A DNA stretch of 64,000 nt, from NCBI GenBank assembly GCA_963807425.1, contig CAWEBZ010000014.1, positions 186,001-250,000 on the forward strand. The letters are read 5' to 3'. A program made the position numbers and the translations under genes. Positions 23,012 to 31,367 of this stretch are shown piece by piece. This DNA is from VRUE01 sp963807425. Its GTDB lineage: Bacteria; Actinomycetota; Thermoleophilia; Solirubrobacterales; 70-9. A model generated the notes under the pieces. The model did not search any database and was not told the origin of the DNA. It saw only the letters and a list, made by a program, of their open reading frames with translations. Positions within the stretch are counted from its first letter, which is position 1, and the number at the start of each line of letters is the position of its first letter.

Positions 23012-24369
23012 TGTCATACAAGAGCGAGAGCGGCAAAGCAACCCCGCCAGGGCCCGGTGGGCCTGGTCTCCTCCTAGGGCTCGCCTGGCTGCTCGAGGAA
23101 GCGCGGTTCTTCCCGCGCTGGCGCGAGCGCTACGGCGACGTCTTCATGCTTCGCTCGGCCGGGTTCATGCCGCCCCTGGTGGTCGTCTCCGATCCTGGCG
23201 AAGCAAGGCGGGTCCTGAGCGGCGACCGCGCGACCCTCCGTGCTGGCGACGCCAACAGCGGCCCGCTGCGGCGGCTCGTCGGCCTGCAGTCGCTGCTGCT
23301 ACTCGACGAGGATCGCCACCTGCAACGTCGCAAGCTGATGCTGCCGCCGTTCCATGGCGAGCGGATGCGCCTCTACGGCGAGCTGATCGAGCAGATCGCG
23401 GACGCCGAGATCGACCGCTGGCCGATCGGCCGCGAGTTCCCCTTGCACCCCTCGATGCAGCGGATCACGTTGCGGGTCATTCTCCGCGCCGTCTTCGGGC
23501 TCGCCGGCGAGGAGCGTCAGCTCGCCCCTCTGGAGAGGCTCCTCGTGCGCTACGCGAACCAGGGCATGCGGCCCTGGATGCTGGTGATGGCGCAGCGGGA
23601 GCTGCCCCGCTTCGGCCCCTGGCGGTCGTTCCTGCGCACCCGGGCAGAGGTCGACGAGTTCCTCTTCGCGGAGATCGAGCGGCGCTCCCGCGATTCGCGA
23701 CTGGAGGAACGCGACGACATCCTTTCGTTGCTGATCCAGGCCCGCGACGAGGAAGGCGAAGGGCTCGGCCCGGTCGAGCTTCGCGATCAGCTGATGACCC
23801 TGCTGATTGCCGGGCACGAGACCACCGCGACCGGACTCGCCTGGACGGTCGAGCGGCTCCTCCATCATCCGCAGGCGATGCAACGTCTAAAGGCGGATCT
23901 TGAGGCGGATCACGAGGACTACCTCGGCTGGACTATCCAGGAGTCGCTTCGCAGCCGGCCGGTGATCCCGTTCGTGCTGCGCTACGCGACCGAGCCGTTT
24001 CCCGTTGGCGACTACGTCGCTCCGGCCGGGTCGCTGATTGCGGTCTCGATCGACTTGATCCACCGTCGTCCCGACCTCTATCCGGACCCAGCTGCCTTTC
24101 GCCCCGAGCGCTTCGAGAACGGCCGCACCGAGAGCTTCGCCTGGCTGCCCTTCGGCGGCGGCGTGCGGCGCTGCCTCGGAGCGGCCTTCGCCACTTACGA
24201 GATGCGCGTCGTCCTGAGCCGTGTCCTGGAGCGCTGCGAGCTCGTCGCCTCCAGGCTCGAGCCCGAACGACCGCGCCGGCGCTCGGTTACCTCCGTCCCC
24301 CTCCGTGGTGTCCGCGTGGTCCTCGAGGCCCGCAGGCCCGCTCCTGTCCCAGCCGCGATGATGCGCTGA
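23011..24369 (+). CDS. Cytochrome P450
   Basis: 452 residues. The I-helix oxygen-binding motif is LLIAGHETTATGLAWTVERL, the K-helix ExxR is ESLRSRPVIPFVLRYA, the PERF-type segment is FRPERFENGR, and the haem loop is FAWLPFGGGVRRCLGAAFA with the Cys ligand at residue 388. The Pro/Gly-rich start followed by LGLAWLLEEARFFPRWRERY and the I-helix AGHET are like CYP110-type and other soluble class I P450s. The substrate is unknown. The ATG at 23011 is chosen because upstream residues are not P450-like; this places the operator over the start. The TGATG junction couples it to the SnoaL-like gene. Confidence 0.92.
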   Translation: MSYKSESGKATPPGPGGPGLLLGLAWLLEEARFFPRWRERYGDVFMLRSAGFMPPLVVVSDPGEARRVLSGDRATLRAGDANSGPLRRLVGLQSLLLLDEDRHLQRRKLMLPPFHGERMRLYGELIEQIADAEIDRWPIGREFPLHPSMQRITLRVILRAVFGLAGEERQLAPLERLLVRYANQGMRPWMLVMAQRELPRFGPWRSFLRTRAEVDEFLFAEIERRSRDSRLEERDDILSLLIQARDEEGEGLGPVELRDQLMTLLIAGHETTATGLAWTVERLLHHPQAMQRLKADLEADHEDYLGWTIQESLRSRPVIPFVLRYATEPFPVGDYVAPAGSLIAVSIDLIHRRPDLYPDPAAFRPERFENGRTESFAWLPFGGGVRRCLGAAFATYEMRVVLSRVLERCELVASRLEPERPRRRSVTSVPLRGVRVVLEARRPAPVPAAMMR

Positions 24370-24818
24370 TGTACCACCAGTTCGTTCGGCGACGCATGGT
24401 GAGGGTCTTCGATCAGCTCAGCCGCGGCGAGTGGGAGGCTGCCTGCGCCGGTCTGGCGGAGGACGTGTGGCACGTGTTCCCCGGTGAGCACCCGCTCGGC
24501 GGCGAGCGCAACACGCGGGTAGAGGTGATGCGCTGGTTCGAACGCCTCGGTCGCCTCTTCCCAGGACACACGTTCCGGGTGCACCGCGTCGTCTCGCGCG
24601 GCTGGCCTTGGAGCACCTGGGTGGCGGTGCAGTGGAGCGCGGAGCTCCGGCCAGCGGTGGGGGAGCCTTACGAGAACCACGGCGCCCACTGGCTGCACAT
24701 TCGCTGGGGCAAGGTGAGGAGCTTTCACGCCTATCTCGACACGCAGCTCATCGCCAAGGCGTGCGAGGAGATGGCGCGGGCCGGAGTGGCCGAGGCCGCG
24801 GCTCCGCCGATCGGCTAG
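24369..24818 (+). CDS. SnoaL/NTF2-like domain protein
   Basis: 149 residues of the cone-shaped NTF2/SnoaL fold: an N-terminal helix pair (FDQLSRGEWEAACAGLAEDV), HPLGGERNTRVEVMRWFERL, strands around TFRVHRVVSRGWPWSTWVAV and HWLHIRWGKVRSFHAYLDTQ. Members are isomerases, cyclases or hydrolases of small molecules, or plain binding proteins. Translational coupling to the P450 suggests that the two act on the same compound. It ends 9 bp from the convergent heme gene. Confidence 0.82.
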   Translation: MYHQFVRRRMVRVFDQLSRGEWEAACAGLAEDVWHVFPGEHPLGGERNTRVEVMRWFERLGRLFPGHTFRVHRVVSRGWPWSTWVAVQWSAELRPAVGEPYENHGAHWLHIRWGKVRSFHAYLDTQLIAKACEEMARAGVAEAAAPPIG

Positions 24819-24827
24819 CCGCGTCGC

Positions 24828-26339
24828 TCAGTTCGCAGCGTCTTGTAACAGTGCCGCGACCAAGCCGTCGACGTCGTGGCGCTCGGCTTCGACGTCGACC
24901 TCGAGGCCGGCGGCACGGGCAGCCTCGCTGGTGACGGGGCCGATCGAGACGACACGGGCGTTGCGGGGGAAGCGGTCGCCGAGCGCCTCGGTCAGATTGC
25001 GCACGGTCGAGGAGGAGGTGAAGGTGACGTAGTCGGCGTTCTGGGCGGCTGCAACCGCCTCGGGCTCAGGCTGCTCGCGAACGGTCTCGTAGAGGGCGAC
25101 CACGTCGACCTCGCCGCCGCGCTCGGCCAGAGCCTCGGGGAGGACGTCGCGGGCCTCGGCTGCGCGAGCGACCAGCACCGGACGTCCGGCGACGTCGACC
25201 GTGGCAAGCGCCTCGACTAGCGCCTCGCCGACGAAGCGCTCGGGAACGATGTCGGCGGCGATGCCGTTCTCGGACAGCGCCCGGGCGGTGCCGGGGCCGA
25301 TCGCGGCTACCGTCGCGTTGGCGAGGGCCCGCGCGTCGAGCCCGGCGTTCGCCAGCGCCTCAAACAACAGCCGCACCCCGTTGGGACTGGTCAGGCAGAC
25401 CAGCGCGAAGGCATGAACCGAATCGACGGCGCGACGAACCTCCTCGCTCTCGATCCGCGACTCGATCCGGATCGCCGGCAGCTCGACCACCTCGGCACCA
25501 AGCGCACGCAGGGTCGCGGCGAGGCCGCTCGCCTGGGCACGGGCACGGGCACGGGTGACGACGACGCGGCGCCCGTAGAGGGGGCGGCGCTCGAGCCAGG
25601 CGAGTACCTCGCGCCGGCTCACGACCGGTCCGACGACGATCAGCGCCGGCGCGCCGATGCCTTCGCGCTCGACCGTCTCGGCAAGGGTGGCGAGGGTGGC
25701 GACGACGGTGCGCTGCCCATCCATCGTGCCGCGCTCGACCGCGGCAGCGGGCTCGCCCGGATCGCGGCCGGCCTCGATCAGGGCGGCGGCGTTGGCGGCG
25801 AGGCGCTTGACGCCCATGTAGAAGACGAGGGTGCCGGGGAAGCGAGCCAGCGCCTCCCAGTCGAGCGCGCTCTCCTCCTTCTCGGGATCCTCGTGGCCGG
25901 TAACGAAGGCGACCGCCGAGGCGTCGTTGCGGTGGGTGACGGGAATACCGGCGTATGCGGTCGCTGCCACCCCGGCGGTAACTCCGGGCACGACCTCGAA
26001 CTCGACACCGGCGGCGCGGAGTACCTCACCCTCCTCGCCGCCGCGGCCGAAGACGAACGGGTCACCCCCCTTCAACCGCACGACGCTCTTGCCGGCTCGC
26101 GCCGCCGCGATCAACCGCTCGCCAATCTCCTCCTGGGGGACCGCGGGCGCTCCGGGCGCCTTGCCGACATAGACCAGCTCGGTGTCCTCACGGGCGCCGT
26201 CGAGCGCCCCCGGCGGGATCAGCCGGTCGTAGAAGATCGCATCGGCAGAGGCGATCAACTCCAGCGCCCGCGCCGTCATCAGCCCCGGGTCCCCAGGCCC
26301 AGCGCCAACCAGGTAGACGACTCCAACCCGCGCGCTCAC
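24828..26339 (-). CDS. cobA-hemD: Fused uroporphyrinogen-III C-methyltransferase / uroporphyrinogen-III synthase
   Basis: 503 residues. The N-terminal ~245 residues are a SUMT methyltransferase (VYLVGAGPGDPGLMTARALE, VVRLKGGDPFVFGRGGEEGE, VTAGVAATAYAGIPVTHRN). They make precorrin-2 for cobalamin or siroheme. The rest is HemD (RVVVTRARAQA-like start, YVTFTSSSTVRNLTEALGD, ARVVSIGPVTSEAARAAGL), which closes the tetrapyrrole ring. The GTG start overlaps the hemC stop by 4 bp (GTGA). This fusion is common in Gram-positive bacteria and places the branch point between heme and corrin on one chain. It is the last gene of the ccm-hem operon. Confidence 0.93.
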   Translation of the reverse strand: MSARVGVVYLVGAGPGDPGLMTARALELIASADAIFYDRLIPPGALDGAREDTELVYVGKAPGAPAVPQEEIGERLIAAARAGKSVVRLKGGDPFVFGRGGEEGEVLRAAGVEFEVVPGVTAGVAATAYAGIPVTHRNDASAVAFVTGHEDPEKEESALDWEALARFPGTLVFYMGVKRLAANAAALIEAGRDPGEPAAAVERGTMDGQRTVVATLATLAETVEREGIGAPALIVVGPVVSRREVLAWLERRPLYGRRVVVTRARARAQASGLAATLRALGAEVVELPAIRIESRIESEEVRRAVDSVHAFALVCLTSPNGVRLLFEALANAGLDARALANATVAAIGPGTARALSENGIAADIVPERFVGEALVEALATVDVAGRPVLVARAAEARDVLPEALAERGGEVDVVALYETVREQPEPEAVAAAQNADYVTFTSSSTVRNLTEALGDRFPRNARVVSIGPVTSEAARAAGLEVDVEAERHDVDGLVAALLQDAAN

Positions 26340-27211
26340 GCAAGCTCCTCGGCGCGGTCGAGGATGTCGCGAGCGCCTGAGCTGAGCAGGCGCTCGGCCA
26401 TGAGCGCGCCAAGCGCCGCCGGCTCCTCGGCGTCGTCCTCGACGCGGTCGCGTAGCCACTCGCTCCCGTCGGGCAGGCCGACGAAGGCCTCGATCTGCAT
26501 CTGGCCGCCATCGACCTTTGCGTGGACGCCGATCGGGGTGGCGCAGGTCGCATCCATCAGGGAGACGACTGCGCGCTCGGCGGTCAGCTCGCGCAGCGCC
26601 GTCGCGTCGCCGAACTGCGCGGTGGCGGCAGCCGTCGCGTCGTCTTCAGAGCGGATCTGGAGGACCAGGGCGCCCTGGCCCGCAGCCGGAGTCATCGTCT
26701 CGGCCGGGATCGCGAAGGCCGCCTCGTCCTCGCGGCCCAGCCGGCGCAGGCCGGCAGCGGCGAGGACGATCGCGTCGAGCTCGCCCTCGGCGAGCTTGCG
26801 AAGCCTGGTGTCGACGTTGCCGTGCAGCTTGCCGACTCGCAGGTCGGGGCGGGCGGCCAGCAGCTGGGCGCGGCGGCGCAGGCTCGCGGTGCCGACTCTG
26901 GCTCCCTCTGGGACGTCGCCGAGCGAGGCGCCGACGCCGATCCAGACGTCGGCCGGATCCTCGCGCGCCGGCACGGCGGCGATCGCGAGGCCGTCAGGGA
27001 TCTCAGCAGGCACGTCCTTTGCCGAGTGAACGCCGATCTCGGCCTTGCCCTCGAGCAGGGCCCGCTCGACTCCGCGCACGAAGCGCGACTTGTCTCCGGG
27101 CTCGCCGTCGGAGGAAACCTCGACCAGCTCCGCTCCGCCGAGCAACTCTGCGACCTGGCCCGCCTGGGCCAGGGCGAGCGCGCTGCCGCGAGTGGCGATC
27201 CGCAGCGTCAA
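26336..27211 (-). CDS. hemC: Hydroxymethylbilane synthase (porphobilinogen deaminase)
   Basis: 291 residues, full length. Links four porphobilinogens into the linear tetrapyrrole. It opens with LRIATRGSALALAQAGQVAE, and carries HSAKDVPAEIPDGLAIAAVP, the PADVWIGVGASLGDVPEGAR-like loop, SLRRRAQLLAARPDLRVGKL and RGNVDTRLRKL-type sequence. The dipyrromethane cofactor Cys lies in DATCATPIGVHAKV. It overlaps hemA and cobA-hemD by 4 bp on each side, so the three are translated in sequence. Confidence 0.95.
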   Translation of the reverse strand: MTLRIATRGSALALAQAGQVAELLGGAELVEVSSDGEPGDKSRFVRGVERALLEGKAEIGVHSAKDVPAEIPDGLAIAAVPAREDPADVWIGVGASLGDVPEGARVGTASLRRRAQLLAARPDLRVGKLHGNVDTRLRKLAEGELDAIVLAAAGLRRLGREDEAAFAIPAETMTPAAGQGALVLQIRSEDDATAAATAQFGDATALRELTAERAVVSLMDATCATPIGVHAKVDGGQMQIEAFVGLPDGSEWLRDRVEDDAEEPAALGALMAERLLSSGARDILDRAEELA

Positions 27212-28539
27212 CTGGATTTGCGGCGGCGCAGCTCCGTCACGTTCGATCCCGCCTCGGCCTCCGGCTCGGTCTCGACGTCCAGTCCGAACAGCTCACGCAG
27301 GGCGCTGACGTAGAGGTAGGCATCGTCGCTGCCGGCGGAGCGCTTCATCCGCAGGGTCGGCTCGTGCAGGAGGCGGGAGGCGATTGCCTTGGCCATCGCG
27401 CTCAGCCGCTCGCGGTCGGCCTCGCCGAGGCTCTCCCAGCGCGGCTCGTTCTCGGCGAGCACGCGCCGCACCACCTCGTCGGCGCGCTCGCGCAGGGAGG
27501 CGATCGTCGGCACCACCTCGAGCGAGGCGAGCCAGCGCTCGAAGCGGTCCTGCTCGGCCTCGAGGATGAGCTCCGCCCGCCGCGCCTCGGCCTCGCGGCC
27601 GCCGGTGTTGCGGGCAACTATCTGCTGCACGTCGTCGATGTCGTGCAGGCTGACCCCGGCGATCTCGCGGCAGGCGGGCTCGATGTCGCGCGGCACGGCG
27701 ATGTCGACCAGCAGCAGCGGCCGGCCCTCGCGGGTCTCCATTACGTGGGCGAGGTCGTCGCGCTCGACGATGTGGTGCGGGGAGTTGGTGGCGGAGACGA
27801 CGATGTCCGCCTGCTCGAGCTGCTCGGGCAGCTCCTCGAAGCGAACGGCGTTGCCCTGGAAGCGCTGGGCGAGGCCGATCGCACGGTCGTAGTGGCGGTT
27901 GGCAACGAAGACGGTGGCGACGCCGCGAGCGACCAGGGCTCGGGCAAGCAGCTCGGCGGTCTCGCCAGCGCCGATCACAAGCACGCGGCGGTCGGCGAGG
28001 TCGCCGAGGGTGCGGCGGGCCAGCTCGACCGCGACCGAGGGGATCGAGACGTTCTTCTCGCTGATCCCGGTCTCGTCGCGGGCGCGGCCGCCGGCGGCGA
28101 GAGCGCCGCGGAAGAGGCGGTTGAGGATCGGCCCGGTGCCGCCCTCGACCAGCGCCAGCTCGTAGGCGCGCTTGACCTGGCCCTGGATCTCGGCCTCGCC
28201 GACGATCATCGAGTCGAGCCCGGCGGTGACGCGGAAGAGGTGACGCGCCGCTTCGCCGGAGCGCAGCGAGTAGAGGTGGCCGAGCAGCTCGGTGGGGCGG
28301 ATCTCGGCCTGGCGGGTGAGCACGCCGAGCGCGGTCGACTCGGCCTCGACCGGGTCGGAGACGACCAGGTAGAGCTCGGTGCGGTTGCAGGTCGATATCG
28401 CGGCCGCCTCGTGGATTCCGGCGGCCTCGGTCAGCTCGCGCAGGGCACCGACCGCTCTGCCCTCGGTCAGCGAGAGCCGCTCGCGCAGGTCGAGCGGTGC
28501 GGTCTTGTGGGAGACACCCAGTGCCAGCAGCTCAGACAT
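27208..28539 (-). CDS. hemA: Glutamyl-tRNA reductase
   Basis: 443 residues. First committed step of C5-type heme synthesis, reducing Glu-tRNA to glutamate-1-semialdehyde. Start ELLALGVSHKTAPLDLRERL, the nucleophile Cys in AISTCNRTELYLV, the NADPH fold around RVLVIGAGETAELLARALVA, and the dimerisation domain near the C-terminus (IASRLLHEPTLRMK). It overlaps the ccmD-like gene by 8 bp. HemL and HemB are not in the window. Confidence 0.95.
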   Translation of the reverse strand: MSELLALGVSHKTAPLDLRERLSLTEGRAVGALRELTEAAGIHEAAAISTCNRTELYLVVSDPVEAESTALGVLTRQAEIRPTELLGHLYSLRSGEAARHLFRVTAGLDSMIVGEAEIQGQVKRAYELALVEGGTGPILNRLFRGALAAGGRARDETGISEKNVSIPSVAVELARRTLGDLADRRVLVIGAGETAELLARALVARGVATVFVANRHYDRAIGLAQRFQGNAVRFEELPEQLEQADIVVSATNSPHHIVERDDLAHVMETREGRPLLLVDIAVPRDIEPACREIAGVSLHDIDDVQQIVARNTGGREAEARRAELILEAEQDRFERWLASLEVVPTIASLRERADEVVRRVLAENEPRWESLGEADRERLSAMAKAIASRLLHEPTLRMKRSAGSDDAYLYVSALRELFGLDVETEPEAEAGSNVTELRRRKSS

Positions 28540-28750
28540 CGGCGGTTACCTTCTCGGAGTTCTGCTCGCGGTTCCGTTGCTCCGCGAAGCCAGCCAACTC
28601 TCGCAGCTCCCGCTCGATTCGCTGCAGCTTCGCGGCCATGATCGCGACGTAGACGACGATCAGGACGAGGAAGACGACGTAGGCGCCGGCGACGTACTTG
28701 CCGGCCTCGTCGAGCGGCAGAGCGGGGGCGGCAAGTGGCAGGAAGTCCAT
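28532..28750 (-). CDS. ccmD: CcmD-like small membrane protein
   Basis: 72 residues with one membrane helix (YVAGAYVVFLVLIVVYVAIM) followed by a basic/acidic helix (RIERELRELAGFAEQRNREQ). Size, topology and position right after ccmC fit CcmD, which stabilises the CcmABC heme-handling complex. Assignment rests mainly on context, because CcmD sequences are poorly conserved. The ATG follows the ccmC stop with no gap, and the 3' end overlaps hemA. Confidence 0.75.
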   Translation of the reverse strand: MDFLPLAAPALPLDEAGKYVAGAYVVFLVLIVVYVAIMAAKLQRIERELRELAGFAEQRNREQNSEKVTADV

Positions 28751-29473
28751 CTAGTTCACCTCCGGTGCGATCCGCGAAGAGGCGCCGGGCGCCGGCGCGT
28801 CGAGGGCGCGGCGCAGCCGCTTGACCTGGCCGGAGGCGCTCTTCGCGGTCAGCTCGAACTTGACCAGGGTGATCCAGAGCAATGCCATCGCGGCGAGGCA
28901 GACGAGGAAGGTCAGCCGCATGTCCCCGGGCAGGCCGCCGTTGGCGGTGGCGAAGACGCGCGGGTGGACGAGGCTCTCGGCGAGCCGCACGGCGAGGAAG
29001 TTGAGCGGGACGAAGGCACCCGCGGTGACCGCGAAGACAGAGGCGTAGCGGGCCTGCCGCTCGGGGTCCTCGATCGCGTAGCGGAAGGGGTAGTAGGTCG
29101 CGTACATCAGGAAGACGATCAGGAAGCTGACCAGGGTCGGCTCGTCCCATACCCACCAGTGCCCCCAGGAGGCCTTGGCCCAGATCGAGCCGGTGATCAA
29201 GACCGCGACGCCGAAGATCACCGACATGTGGATCGAGACGTAGGAGTAGGCGTCCCAGCGACGGTCACCGCTGCGCAGGTGCAGGATCGCGAAGACCCCA
29301 CCGACGACGAAGCCGATCAGCGCCACGATCGCCAGCGGCACGTGCAGGTAGAAGATCTTCTGGACGAAGCCCTGGTCGGCGTCGAGCGGCGCGTAGAAGA
29401 AGACCAGCGAGAAGCTGGCGGCGATCGCCACCACGGTTGCGATCGAGAGGGGTCTCAGTCCTTTGCCGTACAT
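28751..29473 (-). CDS. ccmC: Heme transporter / cytochrome c maturation protein CcmC
   Basis: 240 residues with six hydrophobic segments. The hallmark tryptophan-rich WWD-type motif is WAKASWGHWWVWDEPTLVSF on the extracytoplasmic side, and the heme-ligand histidines lie in YLHVPLAIVALIGFVV and SIHMSVIFGVAV. CcmC hands heme to CcmE for covalent attachment to cytochromes c. It belongs to the operon ccmA-ccmB-ccmC-ccmD. CcmE, CcmF and CcmG/H are not in the window. Confidence 0.92.
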   Translation of the reverse strand: MYGKGLRPLSIATVVAIAASFSLVFFYAPLDADQGFVQKIFYLHVPLAIVALIGFVVGGVFAILHLRSGDRRWDAYSYVSIHMSVIFGVAVLITGSIWAKASWGHWWVWDEPTLVSFLIVFLMYATYYPFRYAIEDPERQARYASVFAVTAGAFVPLNFLAVRLAESLVHPRVFATANGGLPGDMRLTFLVCLAAMALLWITLVKFELTAKSASGQVKRLRRALDAPAPGASSRIAPEVN

Positions 29474-29503
29474 GCGTTTTTCGCGGTGCGGAGCGGAGAG
29501 TGC

Positions 29504-30184
29504 TCAGTCCTCCAAGAGGAAGTCGAAGACCGCGTATCCGACCAGGAGGAAGATCAGATCGTATAGGCCGAGCACCGCCAGCCAGGTGCCGAAGCGCTCG
29601 TAGCCGGGACCGCCCACGGCGAGCAGCGGGTCGCTGGCGCCGGTCGCGGCGATCATCAGCGGCACGACCAGAGGGAGCAGGACGAGGGGCCCGAGCAGGT
29701 CGCGGGCGCGCGAGTGGACCGCCATCGAGGAGATCAGCGTCCCTGTCGCGGCGAGGCCGAGGTTGGCGAGGAGGAGGACCGCGGCGAGCGGCGGCAGCGC
29801 CGCGGCGGAGTCGAGGAAGAAGAGGGCGAAGATCGGCACGACGACCAGCTCGAGCACGAGCAGGTAGGCGAACAGCGCCGTCGCCTTGGCGACGAACAGC
29901 GCGGTGCGGTCGATCGGGGCGAGGCGGATCGCGTCGAAGCCACCCTCCTCGCGCTCGGCGACAAAGAGGCGGTTGACACCGAGCAGTGCCGCGAACAGCA
30001 GCGTCGCCCAGAGCACACCGGCGGCGAGATCGCCGGAGAGGGTGGTGCGGTCGAGGCCGAAGCGGAAGATGACGAAGGTGGTGGTGGCGAACAGCGCCAT
30101 CGCCGGCAACGACTGCAGCGTGCGCAGCTCGGCGCGCAGATCCTTGGCGAGGATCGTGGCGATGGCGAGGCGCGAGGGCGTCAC
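29504..30184 (-). CDS. ccmB: Heme exporter ABC permease CcmB
   Basis: 226 residues with about six membrane helices (DLAAGVLWATLLFAALLGVN, LVLELVVVPIFALFFL, AAVLLLANLGLAATGTLISS, LVLLPLVVPLMIAAT). Opens with IATILAKDLRAELRTLQSLP, the typical CcmB start, and contains EREEGGFDAIRLAPIDRTAL. It forms an ABC complex with CcmA that frees the heme-loaded CcmE. It overlaps ccmA by 4 bp. Confidence 0.92.
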   Translation of the reverse strand: MTPSRLAIATILAKDLRAELRTLQSLPAMALFATTTFVIFRFGLDRTTLSGDLAAGVLWATLLFAALLGVNRLFVAEREEGGFDAIRLAPIDRTALFVAKATALFAYLLVLELVVVPIFALFFLDSAAALPPLAAVLLLANLGLAATGTLISSMAVHSRARDLLGPLVLLPLVVPLMIAATGASDPLLAVGGPGYERFGTWLAVLGLYDLIFLLVGYAVFDFLLED

Positions 30185-30849
30185 GCTGCGACCACCCGTC
30201 CGCCGGCCTCGAGACGCAGGACCTGATCCGCCTCGGGCAGGAAGCGCTCGGGGTCGTGGCTGACGATGACGCGGGTGCGGTCGCCGCCCGGTCCGATCAG
30301 CTCGCGGGCCAGCTCGCGCCCCTCGGCATCGAGGTTGGAGTCGGGCTCGTCGAGCAGGAGCAGCTGCGGCTCGTGCAGGACGCAGCGGCAGATCGCCAGC
30401 CGCTGGCGCATCCCGGCGGAGAGCTCGTCGACGCGCTCGTCGGCGCGCCGCGCCATCCCGGTGGCGGCGAGCAGCTCATCGATACGGCCCTCGGCCGGCT
30501 CGCCGCCGATCCCGTGCAGGCGGGCGTGGAAGCGGAGGTTCTCGCGGCCGCTGAGGTCGCGGTAGAGCAGCGGCTCGTGGCCAAGGAAGCCGATCCGGCC
30601 GCGCAGCTTCCAGGCCTCGCTTGGGACCTGGCAGCCGAGCGCCCGCACCTCGCCGCCGCTGGGCCGCAGCAGCGTGGCGAGGATGCGCAGCAGCGTTGTC
30701 TTGCCGGCCCCGTTCGGGCCCAGCACCAGCAACGACTCGCCGTAGCCCAGCTCGAGGTCGATCCCGCCGAGCGCCGTCCGTTCGCCGTAGTCGCGGCGCA
30801 GCCCGGCGAGGCTCAGCGCTGGCTCACCTGTCTCCTGAGTGGCCATCAC
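30181..30849 (-). CDS. ccmA: Heme exporter ABC ATPase CcmA
   Basis: 222 residues. Walker A GPNGAGKTTLLRILATL, Q-loop region GRIGFLGHEPLLYRDLSGRE, ABC signature ELSAGMRQRLAICRCV, Walker B LLLLDEPDSNLD and the switch His in VIVSHDPERF. First gene of the seven-gene minus-strand operon ccmA-ccmB-ccmC-ccmD-hemA-hemC-cobA/hemD. Two adjacent ATG codons are possible starts. Its promoter must lie in the 54-bp gap shared with the divergent 30904 gene; I see no strong -35/-10 pair there. Confidence 0.93.
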   Translation of the reverse strand: MMATQETGEPALSLAGLRRDYGERTALGGIDLELGYGESLLVLGPNGAGKTTLLRILATLLRPSGGEVRALGCQVPSEAWKLRGRIGFLGHEPLLYRDLSGRENLRFHARLHGIGGEPAEGRIDELLAATGMARRADERVDELSAGMRQRLAICRCVLHEPQLLLLDEPDSNLDAEGRELARELIGPGGDRTRVIVSHDPERFLPEADQVLRLEAGGRVVAA

Positions 30850-30903
30850 CGGCGGGATTCTGACCGTCTACGCTGCCGCGGCACATCTCAACAGGAGGAA
30901 CGA

Positions 30904-31293
30904 ATGCGCGTGACCAAATGGGCAGGGGCGGCACTGGCGGTAGCAGTCGGCGTCGTGGCGCTGGCGGCGATTCCCGCCGGAGCGGCGATGTCAGGCCAGA
31001 TCGTCAAGTCGGAAGTAACGATTGGCGCCGTCGGCTACCAGGGCAAGGTCAAGGCCGCCAACTCGAGCTGCGTCGGCGAACGGACCGTCGTCCTCAAGCA
31101 GAAGGGCAACGGCGTCCTCAGCCGGGTCAAATCGAAGGCAAACGGCAACTGGAAGGCGGACCTCGACGAACTCAACGAGAACATCAAGCTCCCGGCTGAG
31201 GTCTACGCGGAAGTGAAGCAGCTCAGCCCCCCGGGGCCGATCTACAAGTGCGAGGCTGCGACCTCGAAGACGGTCGAGATCAGCGGCGGCTGA
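30904..31293 (+). CDS. Small secreted protein
   Basis: 129 residues behind a strong AGGAGG at ideal spacing. The signal peptide is VTKWAGAALAVAVGVVALAA, cleaved near AGAA. The mature part (VTIGAVGYQGKVKAANSSCV, RTVVLKQKGNG, NWKADLDELN, YKCEAATSKTVEISGG) has two Cys and looks like a small beta-sandwich of the carboxypeptidase-regulatory or transthyretin-like kind. Function unknown. A strong terminator follows directly, so it is a single-gene unit. Confidence 0.8.
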   Translation: MRVTKWAGAALAVAVGVVALAAIPAGAAMSGQIVKSEVTIGAVGYQGKVKAANSSCVGERTVVLKQKGNGVLSRVKSKANGNWKADLDELNENIKLPAEVYAEVKQLSPPGPIYKCEAATSKTVEISGG

Positions 31294-31308
31294 GCCCTAC
31301 CGGAAGAA

Positions 31309-31340
31309 GGGGGTCGCCTCTGGCATGCGTGGCGACCCCC
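31309..31340 (+). terminator. Strong hairpin terminator
   Basis: GGGGGTCGCC (31309-31318) pairs perfectly with GGCGACCCCC (31331-31340) across a 12-nt loop, immediately after the secreted-protein gene. No T-run follows, as is common in high-GC actinobacteria. Confidence 0.7.
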
Positions 31341-31367
31341 GTCCCCGCTAGGTACGCTTCGATATTC

